Assembly (NCBI RefSeq): GCF_014651615.1
Contig: NZ_BMXF01000001.1
Location: 1,521,731-1,585,730 of the forward strand
Reading direction: 5' to 3'
Length of the DNA: 64,000 nucleotides
Source of the DNA: Persicitalea jodogahamensis
GTDB lineage: Bacteria; Bacteroidota; Bacteroidia; Cytophagales; Spirosomataceae
Made by a program: the position numbers and the translations under genes. How positions within the stretch are numbered: position 1 is the stretch's first letter; every line of letters starts with the position of its first letter. A model generated the notes under the pieces. The model had not been told where the DNA came from and did not search any database. It saw only the letters and a program-made list of their open reading frames with translations. Positions 1-10,400 of this stretch are shown in pieces.

Positions 1-1947
1 ATAACGGGTGGCAGGGGGGAAAATGTCCGAGCCGTCGTAACGCCACAGAAATTCGGCTATATATTTCTCCTTGTAATTGTAGCCTACCCGACCAAAGTAG
101 TTGATACGGGCCGTGTTGAAGGCACCACCTCCATTGTCCTTCTGCAAATCACCCCCGGCAAACAACTGGTCCAGGGCAGGTGATATGAAGAATCGGCGAT
201 AGGCGTTAAAATTGTCGCCCGAGATAGTCTCCCGGTTCATACCCGCCAGAACGTTGAAAGTATGGTTACCGATTACTTTGTCATAAGAAGCCACCCCACC
301 CAACAAAATATTCAGTTGGTTTGAATTTTCAAGGCGTAGGTTAGGTTCGGCGGGGCCGCGCACAGCGGGCACTAATACAGGAGTTGTACCGTCGGCCTCG
401 AAGCCGCTACCCCGCTGGTACAATGTCCAGGGAATCTGCCATGTTTTCCGGAGAAGGCTTCTGGTGTCGATAGCGGCTGTTCCCGTGAATTTCAAACCCT
501 CTACGCCCGGAATCTTGATCTCGAGCGATCCATTGGTCTGCACGTAATCCTGATTATTCTTGTCGTAACCGCTCAGATCAGTCGTGATTACTACGGGGTT
601 TTCACCATTCTCGATGTCGGGTCCGGGCCGTCCGTCGGGCCAGTAGGCCGGCTCTTGCGGTTTACCCCGGTTCAACATCCGAAAAATCGCGCCTGCACTT
701 CTAGTGGGATAAGACCGGGCTTCGCGCCGACCCAGGATGCCCATGTTCACTTTGACATATTTATTGATGGTAGCGTCAAGGTTGATCCGAATATCGTACT
801 GCTTATAGCCTGTGGCAGAATTGATGTAATATCCATCCTGGTTCTGATAGCCCAGCGAGGCCAGGTACTTTAAGCTTTCGGTTCCGCCAGTTAGCTGCAC
901 ATTATGGCGCGACTGCGGGGAATTGTTCTTAAAAGTTGCCCCGAACCAGTCGGTATCAGGGTGACCCCAGGGATCGGAGCCATCGCGGTACTTCTCCATA
1001 TCTTCGGGCGTAAAGGGTGCCTTGCGGACTGTGCCATCGGGACGCGTATAAGAACCCGTGGTCTTGTAGGCCTCATTGGCCGCTGCCCACTCCGCTACGG
1101 GTAATCCGTAAATGTCAAGGTCGTTCAGCATACCCGTGTAGGTGGCGGCATCAGCCCTCTCGGGGATTACCGTCGGGTTGGCAAAGCCCTGATTAAAAGA
1201 GTAAGAAAGCGAAGGCTTACCGGTCTTGCCCCGCTTGGTCGTAATTAAAATAACCCCGTTGGCTGCCCGTGAGCCATAGATAGCCGCTGCCGCATCTTTT
1301 AGTACCGAAATACTCTCGATGTCATTAGGATTGATCCGGTCCAGACCACCGGAACGGTTAGGAATGCCGTCGATTACAATTAGTGCGCTATTGTTACCCA
1401 GCGTATTGGCACCCCGAATACGGATCGTAGCTCCGTCGGCGCCAGGCTCACCGGAACGGTTCACCACTGTTACGCCTGGAAGTCGTCCCGCCAGGGAGTT
1501 GGCCAGGTTGACAGCGGGAGATTTAACAAGTTCGTCGCCCTTCACAGATACGACCGAACCTGTCACGGTTTCCTTCTTTTGAGTACCGTAACCAACCACA
1601 ACCACCTCGTTGAGTGATTTGGTGTCCGTGGCCAGTTGTACGGTGAGGTTAGTGCGACCATTCAATGCGATTTCCTGGGTGGTAAAACCAATTGAAGAAA
1701 GAATAAGTGTGGAATTGGCGCCAGGTGCATTGATGGTAAAGTTTCCTTCAGCGTCGGTGGTCGTTCCCCGTGTGGAGCTTTTGACCACCACGTTCACACC
1801 GGGAATCCCGGTTCCGGCTTCGTCGTTAACTTTTCCCGTCACAGTGACATCCTGCGCAAATGCGCCGAATGCTGCCGTCAAGAGGAAAATGAGTGATAAC
1901 AGCCATATTCTGCCAGGCAGATTGGCCCTGTGGGTAGTAATTTTCAT
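1..1947 (-). CDS. SusC/RagA-family TonB-dependent receptor, 5' part only
   Basis: Outer-membrane TonB-linked receptor that imports nutrients, normally with a SusD-like surface lipoprotein. The frame stays open from the ATG at 1945-1947 to base 1, giving 649 residues of a protein that is usually about 1,000, so the end of the barrel lies outside the window. An N-terminal signal peptide ends near AFAQ. A carboxypeptidase-D-like regulatory domain follows (about residues 33-105), then the linker NEVVVVGYG, typical of SusC, then the plug with IRIRGANTL and VLKDAAAAIYGSRAANG, then barrel strands. The partner susD gene is expected beyond base 1 and cannot be seen. The ligand is unknown. The family call is near certain. 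Confidence 0.95.
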   Translation of the reverse strand, partial: MKITTHRANLPGRIWLLSLIFLLTAAFGAFAQDVTVTGKVNDEAGTGIPGVNVVVKSSTRGTTTDAEGNFTINAPGANSTLILSSIGFTTQEIALNGRTNLTVQLATDTKSLNEVVVVGYGTQKKETVTGSVVSVKGDELVKSPAVNLANSLAGRLPGVTVVNRSGEPGADGATIRIRGANTLGNNSALIVIDGIPNRSGGLDRINPNDIESISVLKDAAAAIYGSRAANGVILITTKRGKTGKPSLSYSFNQGFANPTVIPERADAATYTGMLNDLDIYGLPVAEWAAANEAYKTTGSYTRPDGTVRKAPFTPEDMEKYRDGSDPWGHPDTDWFGATFKNNSPQSRHNVQLTGGTESLKYLASLGYQNQDGYYINSATGYKQYDIRINLDATINKYVKVNMGILGRREARSYPTRSAGAIFRMLNRGKPQEPAYWPDGRPGPDIENGENPVVITTDLSGYDKNNQDYVQTNGSLEIKIPGVEGLKFTGTAAIDTRSLLRKTWQIPWTLYQRGSGFEADGTTPVLVPAVRGPAEPNLRLENSNQLNILLGGVASYDKVIGNHTFNVLAGMNRETISGDNFNAYRRFFISPALDQLFAGGDLQKDNGGGAFNTARINYFGRVGYNYKEKYIAEFLWRYDGSDIFPPATRY

Positions 1948-2410
1948 AGGTTAATGTTTAAACAAAATTGGAGTAAGATGGAATTTGCGTGGTTAGCCAG
2001 TGGCTAATTATTCGTAGGTTGGGCGGCATAAAAAAACTTTTGCCCTGGGCTGAATAGTGTCACGGTCAAAGCATTCTTATCGAGTTTCACATAGGCGGAT
2101 GGGTTTGAGAGGTACTCTCAAAAGGAAAATCTACCTCCCTTTTACTAGGGAAGTAGGATTTTTTTTTAAAAGTTTTAAATAAAGCAAATAGGGTGCAGAA
2201 AGAGAGGCCCCAAAAGCTGCCATTTCCCCGGCATAATCAATTCGAGCGAGTATGATCAGGAAATCACCTTCGCTGCCAGCTGAATATCGCTTGGACGAAG
2301 CCCTGGTTCAGTCAGGGCGGTTCTCAATAAGCAGGATCGGGCAGATTTTGTACCTTTTGAAATGCTTTAAGGCGCGTTTAATGAGGCATTCGGGCACCTG
2401 CCAGTTCAAC
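1948..2410. other. intergenic region, 463 bp
   Basis: Gene-free stretch between the start of the left SusC gene and the stop of the membrane cytochrome gene, both on the minus strand. It must hold the promoter of the SusC gene. It is AT-rich around 2155-2190. I see no convincing terminator hairpin, no RNA gene and no good TAnnTTTG box on the minus strand. Confidence 0.5.
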
Positions 2411-3964
2411 CTATTTTTTTACTTTCGCAGCAACCTGGCTGGAATCTCCCTTCCCGGCTTGCAGAAAGGCGGCAACAGCGGCTTCGTCAAGGCCAGTGAC
2501 GACATTCAGGTCAGGCCGGGCCTGCCGGAGTTGGGCGATTCCCGCATCCGTCACAGCTGTTTTCCAGACAAAAACATTGCGGATCGTTTTCATGTTGGCC
2601 ACGCCCTGAAGCCCGGCATCGGTTACTTTGGTGCCGACAAGGTTGAGGTATTCGAGATAGGGGAGTTCTTCAAGGTTTTTCAGCCCGGCATCGGTGACGC
2701 CGGTGTACTCCAGATGTAGTTTATTGAGATTTTTGAGCTTGGCGATTTCGCTCAGGGCAGCGTCGGTGATTTTAGTATCACCCAGTTTGAGCCAGATAAT
2801 TTGTTCAGCCAGCGGCGTCAGCACAGCAACTTTTGAATCCGAAAATTCCGGAGCATTGACCGCACTCACTTCCAGGAAATTCTGTTCGCTGGCCACCGGG
2901 TTTACCAGCAGGTTCAAAGATTTGAGCGAAGCCAAAGCCTTCTCGTCAGGTTCGGGTACTTTAAGGCTCAGCACAGGCGACTCGGTAGACTGAGAGCCGC
3001 CGGCTTTGGAGTCGGCCGGGGCCTCGCTGAGCGAAGCCAGGGCGGGCTTGATTTTGTCATCGGCCTTCAGGTCGGCCACCTTCTTATCGATGGGAGCGCC
3101 CTGGTCGATCCACCATGCCAGCAGGGCAAGCTGGTTGTCGGAGAGCTGCGGCTTTCCTTTGGGCGGCATATGGTCATCGTCTTCCAGCGGTAGAAGGCAG
3201 CGTTTAAGCATTTCGCTTTCTTCGCTTTTTCCAGCCACGAAAATTGGTCCATTCTCGCCACCTTTAATTAGGTACTCAAAACTGTCCATCCGTAAGTCGC
3301 CCTTTTTCTTGGTGGCGTTGTGGCATTGCGTACAATGGATGCTGAGCATAGGCTGCACAATGTCTTGATAAACAACGGCTTCTTGCACATTGGCGATGGG
3401 CTTGATCTCGGTGATTTCCTCGCGCCGCGGTTCCATGCCCGCCAGGCCGCGGAATGGTTCGGGTGTGTAGGCCGTCAAGTACCCTTCGCCATGGGTAAGG
3501 CTACCGCCGTGGTGACCGGCCACCATTGTGAGAATGGTGGCGAGGCCAAGAGCGGGCAAGTACACGACACGGCTGACGGGGAGTTTTTTATGGATAAAAT
3601 CGGACTGTACCGCCCAGGCCACCCACGCAAAAGCCGCCACGCCGATTCCCTGCCACATGTGCTCGTCGAGGATTTCTTCATCGTAGCCGCCGCCCAGTGA
3701 TAGCAAATAGCCCGCGCCACAGGCAATGGTCGCGCTAATGGCCGACACGAGCAGGATGAGGGAAATCGTTGCGTTACCGATGCTTACTTTGCCGAAGCGT
3801 TTTCCAATGGCAAGCAGGGCAGCCAGCAAAAGGAAGCCTATTGGCAAATGGACCAGAACAGGATGGAAACGGCCAAAAAACAGGGCCCAGTCGGATACTT
3901 GAAGGAGAAAAATCGAGAGCATGAAAAACGTAAAATCACTAATTGATGCCACAGTAGGCAGCAA
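2411..3964 (-). CDS. membrane c-type cytochrome: DUF2231-like N-terminus, PSCyt1 heme domain, leucine-rich repeats
   Basis: Predicted membrane-anchored monoheme cytochrome, probably facing the periplasm. Four hydrophobic segments in about residues 30-150 form a DUF2231-like module that begins FHPVLVHLPIGF. A planctomycete-type cytochrome domain follows with heme motif CTQCH at residues 211-215 and the typical HMPPKGKPQLS and WIDQGAP strings. The C-terminal third holds about four leucine-rich repeats of the form TDAGL..L..L..L..L. Translation may start at the internal Met at 3922 (MLSIFLL), which fits a membrane protein better. It lies 45 bp downstream of a DUF1501 gene on the same strand, so the two are probably one operon. 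Unlike the module at 48087, the DUF1549/DUF1553 domains are absent and LRRs take their place. Electron-transfer role is inferred from the heme motif. Confidence 0.85.
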   Translation of the reverse strand: MLPTVASISDFTFFMLSIFLLQVSDWALFFGRFHPVLVHLPIGFLLLAALLAIGKRFGKVSIGNATISLILLVSAISATIACGAGYLLSLGGGYDEEILDEHMWQGIGVAAFAWVAWAVQSDFIHKKLPVSRVVYLPALGLATILTMVAGHHGGSLTHGEGYLTAYTPEPFRGLAGMEPRREEITEIKPIANVQEAVVYQDIVQPMLSIHCTQCHNATKKKGDLRMDSFEYLIKGGENGPIFVAGKSEESEMLKRCLLPLEDDDHMPPKGKPQLSDNQLALLAWWIDQGAPIDKKVADLKADDKIKPALASLSEAPADSKAGGSQSTESPVLSLKVPEPDEKALASLKSLNLLVNPVASEQNFLEVSAVNAPEFSDSKVAVLTPLAEQIIWLKLGDTKITDAALSEIAKLKNLNKLHLEYTGVTDAGLKNLEELPYLEYLNLVGTKVTDAGLQGVANMKTIRNVFVWKTAVTDAGIAQLRQARPDLNVVTGLDEAAVAAFLQAGKGDSSQVAAKVKK

Positions 3965-4009
3965 GTCTTTCAGAAAGACGAAAAAATCGAATACCTACCC
4001 ATGACGCCC

Positions 4010-5494
4010 CTAGGCCAGCACCGGCTTGATCACTTTCCCCGCTACATCCGTCAGCCGGAAGTTCCGGCCCTGGAAAGGATAAGTGAATTCTTCGTGGTCA
4101 AAACCCATCAAATGGAGAATCGTAGCCTGCAAGTCATGAACGTGCGTTTTGTCCTTTACGGCGTAATATCCCAGCTCGTCCGTTTCGCCAAAGCTGAAAC
4201 CCTTCTTGACGCCACCTCCTGCCATCCAGATCGTGAATGCATCCAAATGGTGGTCGCGACCCATGAAGGGAAGTACCTGACCGTTGCGGTTTTCCTGCAT
4301 GGGGGTTCGGCCAAACTCGCCGCCCCAAACGACCAGGGTCTCGTCGAGCAGACCGCGCATTTTCAAATCCTTCAACAATCCGGCTACTGCCTGGTCGGAC
4401 TCGCGGCACTTGTCGTGCAGACCGATTTCGATGGCGCCGCTTGCACTCGTGCCGTGCGTATCCCAGCCCCAGTCGAAGAGCTGCACGAAACGGACGCCGT
4501 TTTCCACCAGTTTTCGGGCCAGCAGGCAATTCATGGCGAAAGTTCCGTCGCCCGGCTTGACGCCGTACATGTCCAGGATATATTGGGGCTCCTGAGAAAC
4601 ATCCATTACCTCCGGCACGGACATTTGCATCCTGAACGCCATTTCGTACTGGCTGATGCGCGTCAGGATTTCGGGATCCTGAACTTCTTCGTAAGTCTGG
4701 CGATTGATTTCGTTGATGGCCTCGATGGTACTTTTGCGAATGTCGCGATTCATGCCGCTGGGATCGCTGACGTAAAGTACCGGATCGCCACCCGTGCGGC
4801 ACTGCACGCCCTGATAGACACTGGGCAGGAACCCGCTGCCCCACACACTTTTGCCGGCGTCAGGCTGCTTGCCACCGGAGGCGAGTACGATAAAGCCCGG
4901 CAGGTTTTGGTTTTCGGAGCCCAGACCATATACCGACCAGGCCCCCAAACTGGGGCGTCCGAGGCGTGGGCTTCCCGTGTGCATCAGGAGTTGCGCGGGA
5001 GCGTGGTTGAACTGGTCGGTGTACATTCCCTTGACGAAGGTGATCTCGTCGGCAACTGATTGAAGGTAAGGTAGATAGTTGGAAATCCAGGCGCCCGACT
5101 GCCCGTGCTGCGCAAACTTTCCCTGCGGGCCGAGCATCTTGGGTACGCCCTGAATGAAGGCGAATTTTTTCCCTTCCAGAAACTCCGCCGGACAGTCTTT
5201 GCCGTGGTACTTTTCCAGTTCTGGCTTGTAGTCGAAGAGTTCGAGCTGGGAGGGGGCACCCGCCATGTGAATGTAAATCACGCGCTTGGCTTTGGGCGCA
5301 AACTGCGGCATCCGTACGGCCATCGGGTCGTCGGGGAGGGCCGGCGCGGCAGTTTCGGAGCCGGAAGTACCACAACTGCCCAGTAGCGAACCCAGGCCGA
5401 TAGCCCCCAAGCCAAATCCGCATTCTTTCAGGAAGTGTCGGCGGGTTTGACGTTGCAGTTCGGCGTGTTGGAATTCTTTGAGCAGGTTATTCAT
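4010..5494 (-). CDS. DUF1501 family protein, Tat-exported (copy 1)
   Basis: Sulfatase/alkaline-phosphatase-like fold protein of unknown substrate, 494 residues. The N-terminus has a twin-arginine signal (TRRHFLKECG) followed by a hydrophobic stretch and LLGSCG, which could act as a lipobox. Family hallmarks are present: KRVIYIHMAGAPSQLELFDYKP near the N-terminus, [19 protein letters not shown], and HVHDLQATILHLMG near the C-terminus. The His/Asp clusters are likely metal ligands by analogy with sulfatases. It precedes the LRR cytochrome gene and follows an NTF2-like lipoprotein gene. It resembles copy 3 (59662) more than copy 2 (46557). The family is certain; the reaction is not known. Confidence 0.92.
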   Translation of the reverse strand: MNNLLKEFQHAELQRQTRRHFLKECGFGLGAIGLGSLLGSCGTSGSETAAPALPDDPMAVRMPQFAPKAKRVIYIHMAGAPSQLELFDYKPELEKYHGKDCPAEFLEGKKFAFIQGVPKMLGPQGKFAQHGQSGAWISNYLPYLQSVADEITFVKGMYTDQFNHAPAQLLMHTGSPRLGRPSLGAWSVYGLGSENQNLPGFIVLASGGKQPDAGKSVWGSGFLPSVYQGVQCRTGGDPVLYVSDPSGMNRDIRKSTIEAINEINRQTYEEVQDPEILTRISQYEMAFRMQMSVPEVMDVSQEPQYILDMYGVKPGDGTFAMNCLLARKLVENGVRFVQLFDWGWDTHGTSASGAIEIGLHDKCRESDQAVAGLLKDLKMRGLLDETLVVWGGEFGRTPMQENRNGQVLPFMGRDHHLDAFTIWMAGGGVKKGFSFGETDELGYYAVKDKTHVHDLQATILHLMGFDHEEFTYPFQGRNFRLTDVAGKVIKPVLA

Positions 5495-5578
5495 AATCAG
5501 TGGATTTTCAGCTACTTTCCCAGTTTAACGGCTATCGGGAAAAGAAAGTTTTTCTGTGATTCTAATCTACAAATTGAA

Positions 5579-5636
5579 AGCTCTGTTGATTGATTTGTCA
5601 GTAGTGACCTCAATCGGTTGATTTTTCAACAGAGCT
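5579..5636. repeat. 11-bp inverted repeat flanking the 3' end of the NTF2-like gene
   Basis: AGCTCTGTTGA at 5579-5589 is repeated inverted as TCAACAGAGCT at 5626-5636, with 36 bp between. The right arm lies inside the last codons of the upstream gene. It could fold as a weak terminator or processing hairpin in the minus-strand transcript. There is no T-run, so the function is uncertain. Confidence 0.4.
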
Positions 5637-6131
5637 GGCGTGGTCTTTAATCACGTACCAACTGTTCCCGCTTTTCTTCAGGTCATAACTCACAATCATG
5701 CGATTGAAATAAGGCTTGCCATACCGCTCGGGTTCACGGTACACGATTTCGGTAATGGCCATACCCAGGCTGTCAGCAATCTCAGTGGTCAGAATTTTCG
5801 TCTCAAAAGTCCAGGTAGTGTCCTGAAACCATTCCTGGTGGTACTTCATGAATTCGTCCACCGTATTGGTGATTTCGGTTTGGGGCAAAATCAGCACCAT
5901 TTTTCCATCGGGCGAAAGCGTGGATTTCAACGTGGCCAGATCCTTGTTGGCGACCGCGCCGAGGTGCTTCTGCATCGTGGTCCTGAATGCTTCCTCGTTT
6001 TCCTGCCGGGCCTGAGGGGTACTGGTGTCATTTTGAGAATTTGACTGACAGGAGCTGAACACAAATAATGTACCCCAACTCAGCATCAGGCCAATGAGAG
6101 TGCAACTAGTTGTATTGAGATTTCTGCGCAT
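5610..6131 (-). CDS. NTF2/SnoaL-like (DUF4440-type) lipoprotein
   Basis: Small secreted lipoprotein of 173 residues from the Met at 6131. This start is preferred over 6164 because it places a clean signal peptide (hydrophobic core, then VFSSC with Cys28) at the N-terminus. The mature part reads like a cone-shaped NTF2/SnoaL-like fold: HLGAVANKDLATLKSTL, then FMKYHQEWF, then strands ending in WYVIKDHAS. Such domains bind small molecules or act as hydrolases or isomerases; no catalytic call is possible here. It sits between a Gfo/Idh/MocA oxidoreductase gene (76 bp upstream) and the DUF1501 gene, all minus strand, so it may belong to the same pathway. Confidence 0.75.
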   Translation of the reverse strand: MRRNLNTTSCTLIGLMLSWGTLFVFSSCQSNSQNDTSTPQARQENEEAFRTTMQKHLGAVANKDLATLKSTLSPDGKMVLILPQTEITNTVDEFMKYHQEWFQDTTWTFETKILTTEIADSLGMAITEIVYREPERYGKPYFNRMIVSYDLKKSGNSWYVIKDHASSVEKSTD

Positions 6132-6207
6132 GATTTTGTCAATTATCCCATCAAAACATGTCATCTAGTATTGCCAGGGAGGCTTCCTCGAGGTGAAGAG
6201 TAAGAGA

Positions 6208-7317
6208 TTACCCTATCTTAACCTCCTTCCCCGTCTTGGCGGCTTCGTAAATGGCCTCCACCACTTTAATATCGCGCATGCCCTCTTCGCCCGGAGCAAT
6301 CAGGGGCTTGTTTTGCATGATGGCCAGCGCATCGTCGTCCATTTGGTTAGCCTGCTGATTGTTGAGCGGGACAGGAATGTTGATGACGCCGCCTGAGTAA
6401 GTACCCTTGTTGCCGCTATAAGATGAAAATGGCTCCATCATCAATGTACCCTTCTCATAGTTTACTTTGAGGAAGTTAGAGTTGATTCCGAAGCTGGCAG
6501 TACAGTTGGAAAGGGCTCCGCTGGGGAAATGCATCTGATACATGGATGTTTCCTCCACCTCGTGGTAGATTTCGGGACGATTGTTGAAAAAATGCGCCGT
6601 CACCAGCATGGGTTCTTCCCCAATCGCATGGCGCGCACCCTGAATGGAATATACGCCCATGTCGCCCATGACACCGCCTCCCATGTCCTTTTTCTGCTTC
6701 CAGTGCGTGGTGCGGTTGTCCACATACGCCGCCGCGCAGTTTACCAGGCGCGGTTTGCCCAAAGTACCTTCTTTGGCGAGTTTCATCCAGGCCTGCATGT
6801 TAGGATCGTGCAGGTTGCGGTAGCCGATGGCCAGTTTCTGCTTGTTTTTCTCGCAGGCTTCGATCATCGCCTTGCAATCCGCCACGGTAGGGGCCATCGG
6901 CTTCTCGCACCAGACATGCTTGCCGGCTTTGGCCGCTCGCACCACGTACTCGCGGTGCATGGAGGGTGGTAGTACCACGTACACCACGTCAATGTCGGGG
7001 TTGTTGGCGATTTGGTCGAAGGTCTGGTAGTTGTAAATGTTTTTATCCAGAATCTTATACTTCTCCTTCCAGGCCTCGGCTTTGGCAGGTGTTCCCGTCA
7101 CGATGCCCGCGAGGTAACAGTTTTTGGTGAGTTGCAGGGCGGGGGCCAGCAGGTCGGTGCTGTAGTATCCCAGGCCCACCAGCGCAACGCCCAGCTTGTC
7201 CTTGGCTTTGGTGCGGCCGATCACATAAGGAGAGAAGGCGGCGGTAGCGGCCAGGCCCGCTCCGGCCGTCAGGAAATTACGGCGAGTGTAGAGAGTAGTT
7301 GAGTTTTTATCATTCAT
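6208..7317 (-). CDS. Gfo/Idh/MocA family oxidoreductase with Tat signal (1)
   Basis: NAD(P)-dependent sugar-type oxidoreductase of about 369 residues, probably exported folded with its cofactor. A twin-arginine motif (TRRNFLTAG) precedes a hydrophobic stretch. The Rossmann fold begins VALVGLGYYSTDLLAP, and the family motif EKPMAP is in WCEKPMAPTVAD. The C-terminal domain ends KTGKEVKIG. Start 7317 gives a normal Tat n-region; 7356 is the longer alternative. It is divergent from the SusC gene at 7491 and upstream of the lipoprotein, DUF1501 and cytochrome genes. The known parallel is the Tat-exported glucose-fructose oxidoreductase of Zymomonas; the substrate here is unknown. Confidence 0.9.
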   Translation of the reverse strand: MNDKNSTTLYTRRNFLTAGAGLAATAAFSPYVIGRTKAKDKLGVALVGLGYYSTDLLAPALQLTKNCYLAGIVTGTPAKAEAWKEKYKILDKNIYNYQTFDQIANNPDIDVVYVVLPPSMHREYVVRAAKAGKHVWCEKPMAPTVADCKAMIEACEKNKQKLAIGYRNLHDPNMQAWMKLAKEGTLGKPRLVNCAAAYVDNRTTHWKQKKDMGGGVMGDMGVYSIQGARHAIGEEPMLVTAHFFNNRPEIYHEVEETSMYQMHFPSGALSNCTASFGINSNFLKVNYEKGTLMMEPFSSYSGNKGTYSGGVINIPVPLNNQQANQMDDDALAIMQNKPLIAPGEEGMRDIKVVEAIYEAAKTGKEVKIG

Positions 7318-7490
7318 TGTTTCGCGTGTTTTTCTGGTAAAAGTAAAGTTCATCATAGTCTTACTATGTCTGACTTTTTTCGGAATAGCTGTTAAAGTGG
7401 TTTTTTATAAGAAATAAATATTTTTTTGCAGTAAAAGTAGAAATAGTATTTATTGTCGCTTTAACACTAATACATAAACCCGTTTCAACT

Positions 7491-10400
7491 ATGAAAAGAA
7501 AATTTCCTCTCAAAAACCTATTGACCTTGGGGTTAGCGCTAATGCTAAGCTTTACAGGCGTGGCTCAAGTCAGCCGTGTGTCTGGAACGGTGACAGCCGC
7601 CAAAGACAATCAAGCTTTACCGGGCGTTTCCGTGCTGGTCAAAGGGACCAATACGGGCACGACCACCGATGCCGATGGTAAGTTTTCCGTGAATGCTGTG
7701 CAGGACGCTACGCTGGTATTTAGCTTTATCGGCTATGGTACCAAGGAAGTACCTCTGAACAACCGTTCCATGGTGGACGTGACGCTGGACGAAAGCTCCA
7801 CTGCGCTCAACGAAGTAGTCGTGACTGCCCTTGGTATCAAGAAAGAGTCCAAGAAACTCGGCTATTCTACCACGACTGTCGGCTCGGAAGCCATCACGGT
7901 CAACCGGACGCCCAACTTTATCAATACCCTGCAGGGTAAAATCGCGGGCGTGAATATTACCAGTCTGGGTACCGGGCCGGGCGGTACTTCCAAAATCCGC
8001 ATCCGGGGCCAGTCGTCGTTTTCGGGCCAGAACTCACCGCTTATTGTGGTAAACGGTGTACCCATCGACAATACCAACTTCGGTACCAATCCCGGTAACC
8101 AGGCATCGGATGGTGCCATCGCCGTGCGAGGCGGGGGTAATACCTCCGACGGCGGCGACGGCCTGAGCAGCATCAACCCCGACGACATCGAGAGCATGAC
8201 GGTACTGAAAGGTGCCACGGCGGCGGCCCTCTACGGCTCCCGGGCCAAGGACGGGGTCATCATGGTCACGACCAAAACGCGCGGCGATGGCCGGGGCATT
8301 GGTGTTAGCTACAACTCCAACTTTACAGTCGATACACCTCTCGATTTTACGGACTACCAATACGAATATGGACAGGGCGAGACCGGTATACGGCCCACAA
8401 CGCCAAACCCGACTTCGGGACAATGGTCGTTCGGCGAGAAAATCGTACCCGGTATGACACAGGTACTGTTCGACGGCGTGACCGTTCCTTATGAGGCACA
8501 ACGGAACGTCATTCGCAAGTTTTATCGTAATGGCACCAACTTCAATAACACGCTTTCGCTTTCGTCAGGCGGAGATAAAGGCGGGTTCAACCTGTCGCTG
8601 GCCAACATGGACAACAAGGGCATCATGCCCAACAATACTTTCAACCGCAAGACGGTCAACCTGGGTTTTGCCTATGATCTTTCCAAGCATCTCAGCGTGA
8701 CGGGCAACATCAACTACTCCAACGAGTACAACAAGAACCCGCCCGTAGTTGCCGAGCAGGACAACTCAGCCCCGACCTCGCTGATGAACATGGCTAACAC
8801 TATGCCGCTGGATCTGCTGGACGAGAAAAAGTACAATGCCGATGGCGATGAGTTTGTCTATTCCCGTTTCCGGAACCGCACCAACCCCTATTGGGTGCTG
8901 GCCGAGCAAATGCAGAACATCCGCCGTGACCGGATTTTCGGCAATATTGCCGTTCGTTACAAGTTTACCGACTGGCTCTACGCGCAGGTACGGGTAGGGC
9001 AGGACTACTGGTCGCGTGACCAGGACTACACCAACCAACCGACCGGCAAGGCTTCATTGGGACCTGCGCCCGAAGGGTTTGTCAACGGCATCTACACGCA
9101 GGAAGCCCGGCGTTTCCGCGAGATTAACAAGGATTTTCTCATCGGAGCCAACCGCAAATTCGGCGTTTTCGGGGTGGATTTGACGCTGGGAGGCAACCAG
9201 ATGTCGCGCCGCGCCGACCTGAACAGCGTTCAGGTCACCGACTTTGTCGTTCGGGATCTGTACACGGTGCAGAATGGCCGGGTGAAGGACCCTTTGTACA
9301 GCTTGTCGGAGCGGGCGGTCAACTCCCTCTACGGGGCCGCCGAATTTTCGTACAAAGATTTTCTTTATATAAACGTCACCGCCCGAAACGACTGGTTTTC
9401 GACACTGGCCCCTGCCAACCGCAGCATCCTGTATCCATCCATTTCGGGTAGTTTTGTATTCTCTCAGGCATTGGCCGATATCCTCAACTGGCTGAGTTTC
9501 GGTAAGGTACGGGTCGCCTACGCCGAAGTAGGTAGCGATACCGACGTTTCGCCCTACTCCAACAACCTTTTCTACGGGATCAACGCCAACCTGTTCCCCA
9601 ACGTAGCGGGCGCCGCCCAGCCCGTGGGCAACATTACGAGCTCCACGGTACCCAACGCCAATCTGAAACCTATGCGGACGAGTGAGTCCGAAGTAGGTCT
9701 GGAACTGAAAATGTTCAACAACCGCGTGGGAGTGGACTTTGCCATGTATCGCAAAATCACCGAAGACCAGATCGTGGCCGCCCAGATTTCCAACGCTTCC
9801 GGCTTCAGTACTACACTTATCAACAGTGGCCGCAGCCGAAATCAGGGATTGGAATTGCTGCTGAATTTCGGCATCGTGCGCAGCAATGATTTCAGTTGGG
9901 ACTTTACCTTCAATGGTTCATATAACGAAACGAAGGTACTCAGCCTGTTGACCGACACCCCGGGTGAGCGAATCACGGTGGGTACGCACGTCTTCAACGG
10001 TGAACTGCGGCAGGTGGTGGGCGAGCCGATGGCTTCGCTTTATGGCTTTGGCTATCTGCGCAATGATCAGGGCCAAATCGTATACAGCGGAAACGGCGTC
10101 GCCAAGCGTACCCCGTCTCTGATTTCATTCGGTTCGGCCATTCCCAAATGGGTGGGCGGTTTTACCAATACCCTGAATTATAAAGGGATCAACCTTTCAT
10201 TCCTGATCGACTTCAAGCTGGGCCACAATATGATGTCCGGTACCAACTTCAATGCCACCCGCCACGGCCTACATAAGCAAACACTGCCAGGCAGAGACCA
10301 GGGTGGTATCGTCGGGGAGGGCGTGAATGAACAGGGCGAACCCAACACCGTGAAGGCACCGGTGCAGCAGTATTGGGAAGTGGTGCGTTCGCTGGCTCTG

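Noticed and set aside
2252-2719. 155-codon plus-strand frame reaching into the intergenic region
   Set aside because: Two thirds is antisense to the LRR part of the cytochrome gene; no signal or domain in the rest.
4001-5059. 352-codon plus-strand frame opposite DUF1501 copy 1
   Set aside because: Shadow of a gene with clear family motifs; similar shadows occur opposite other DUF1501 and oxidoreductase genes (50568-51413).
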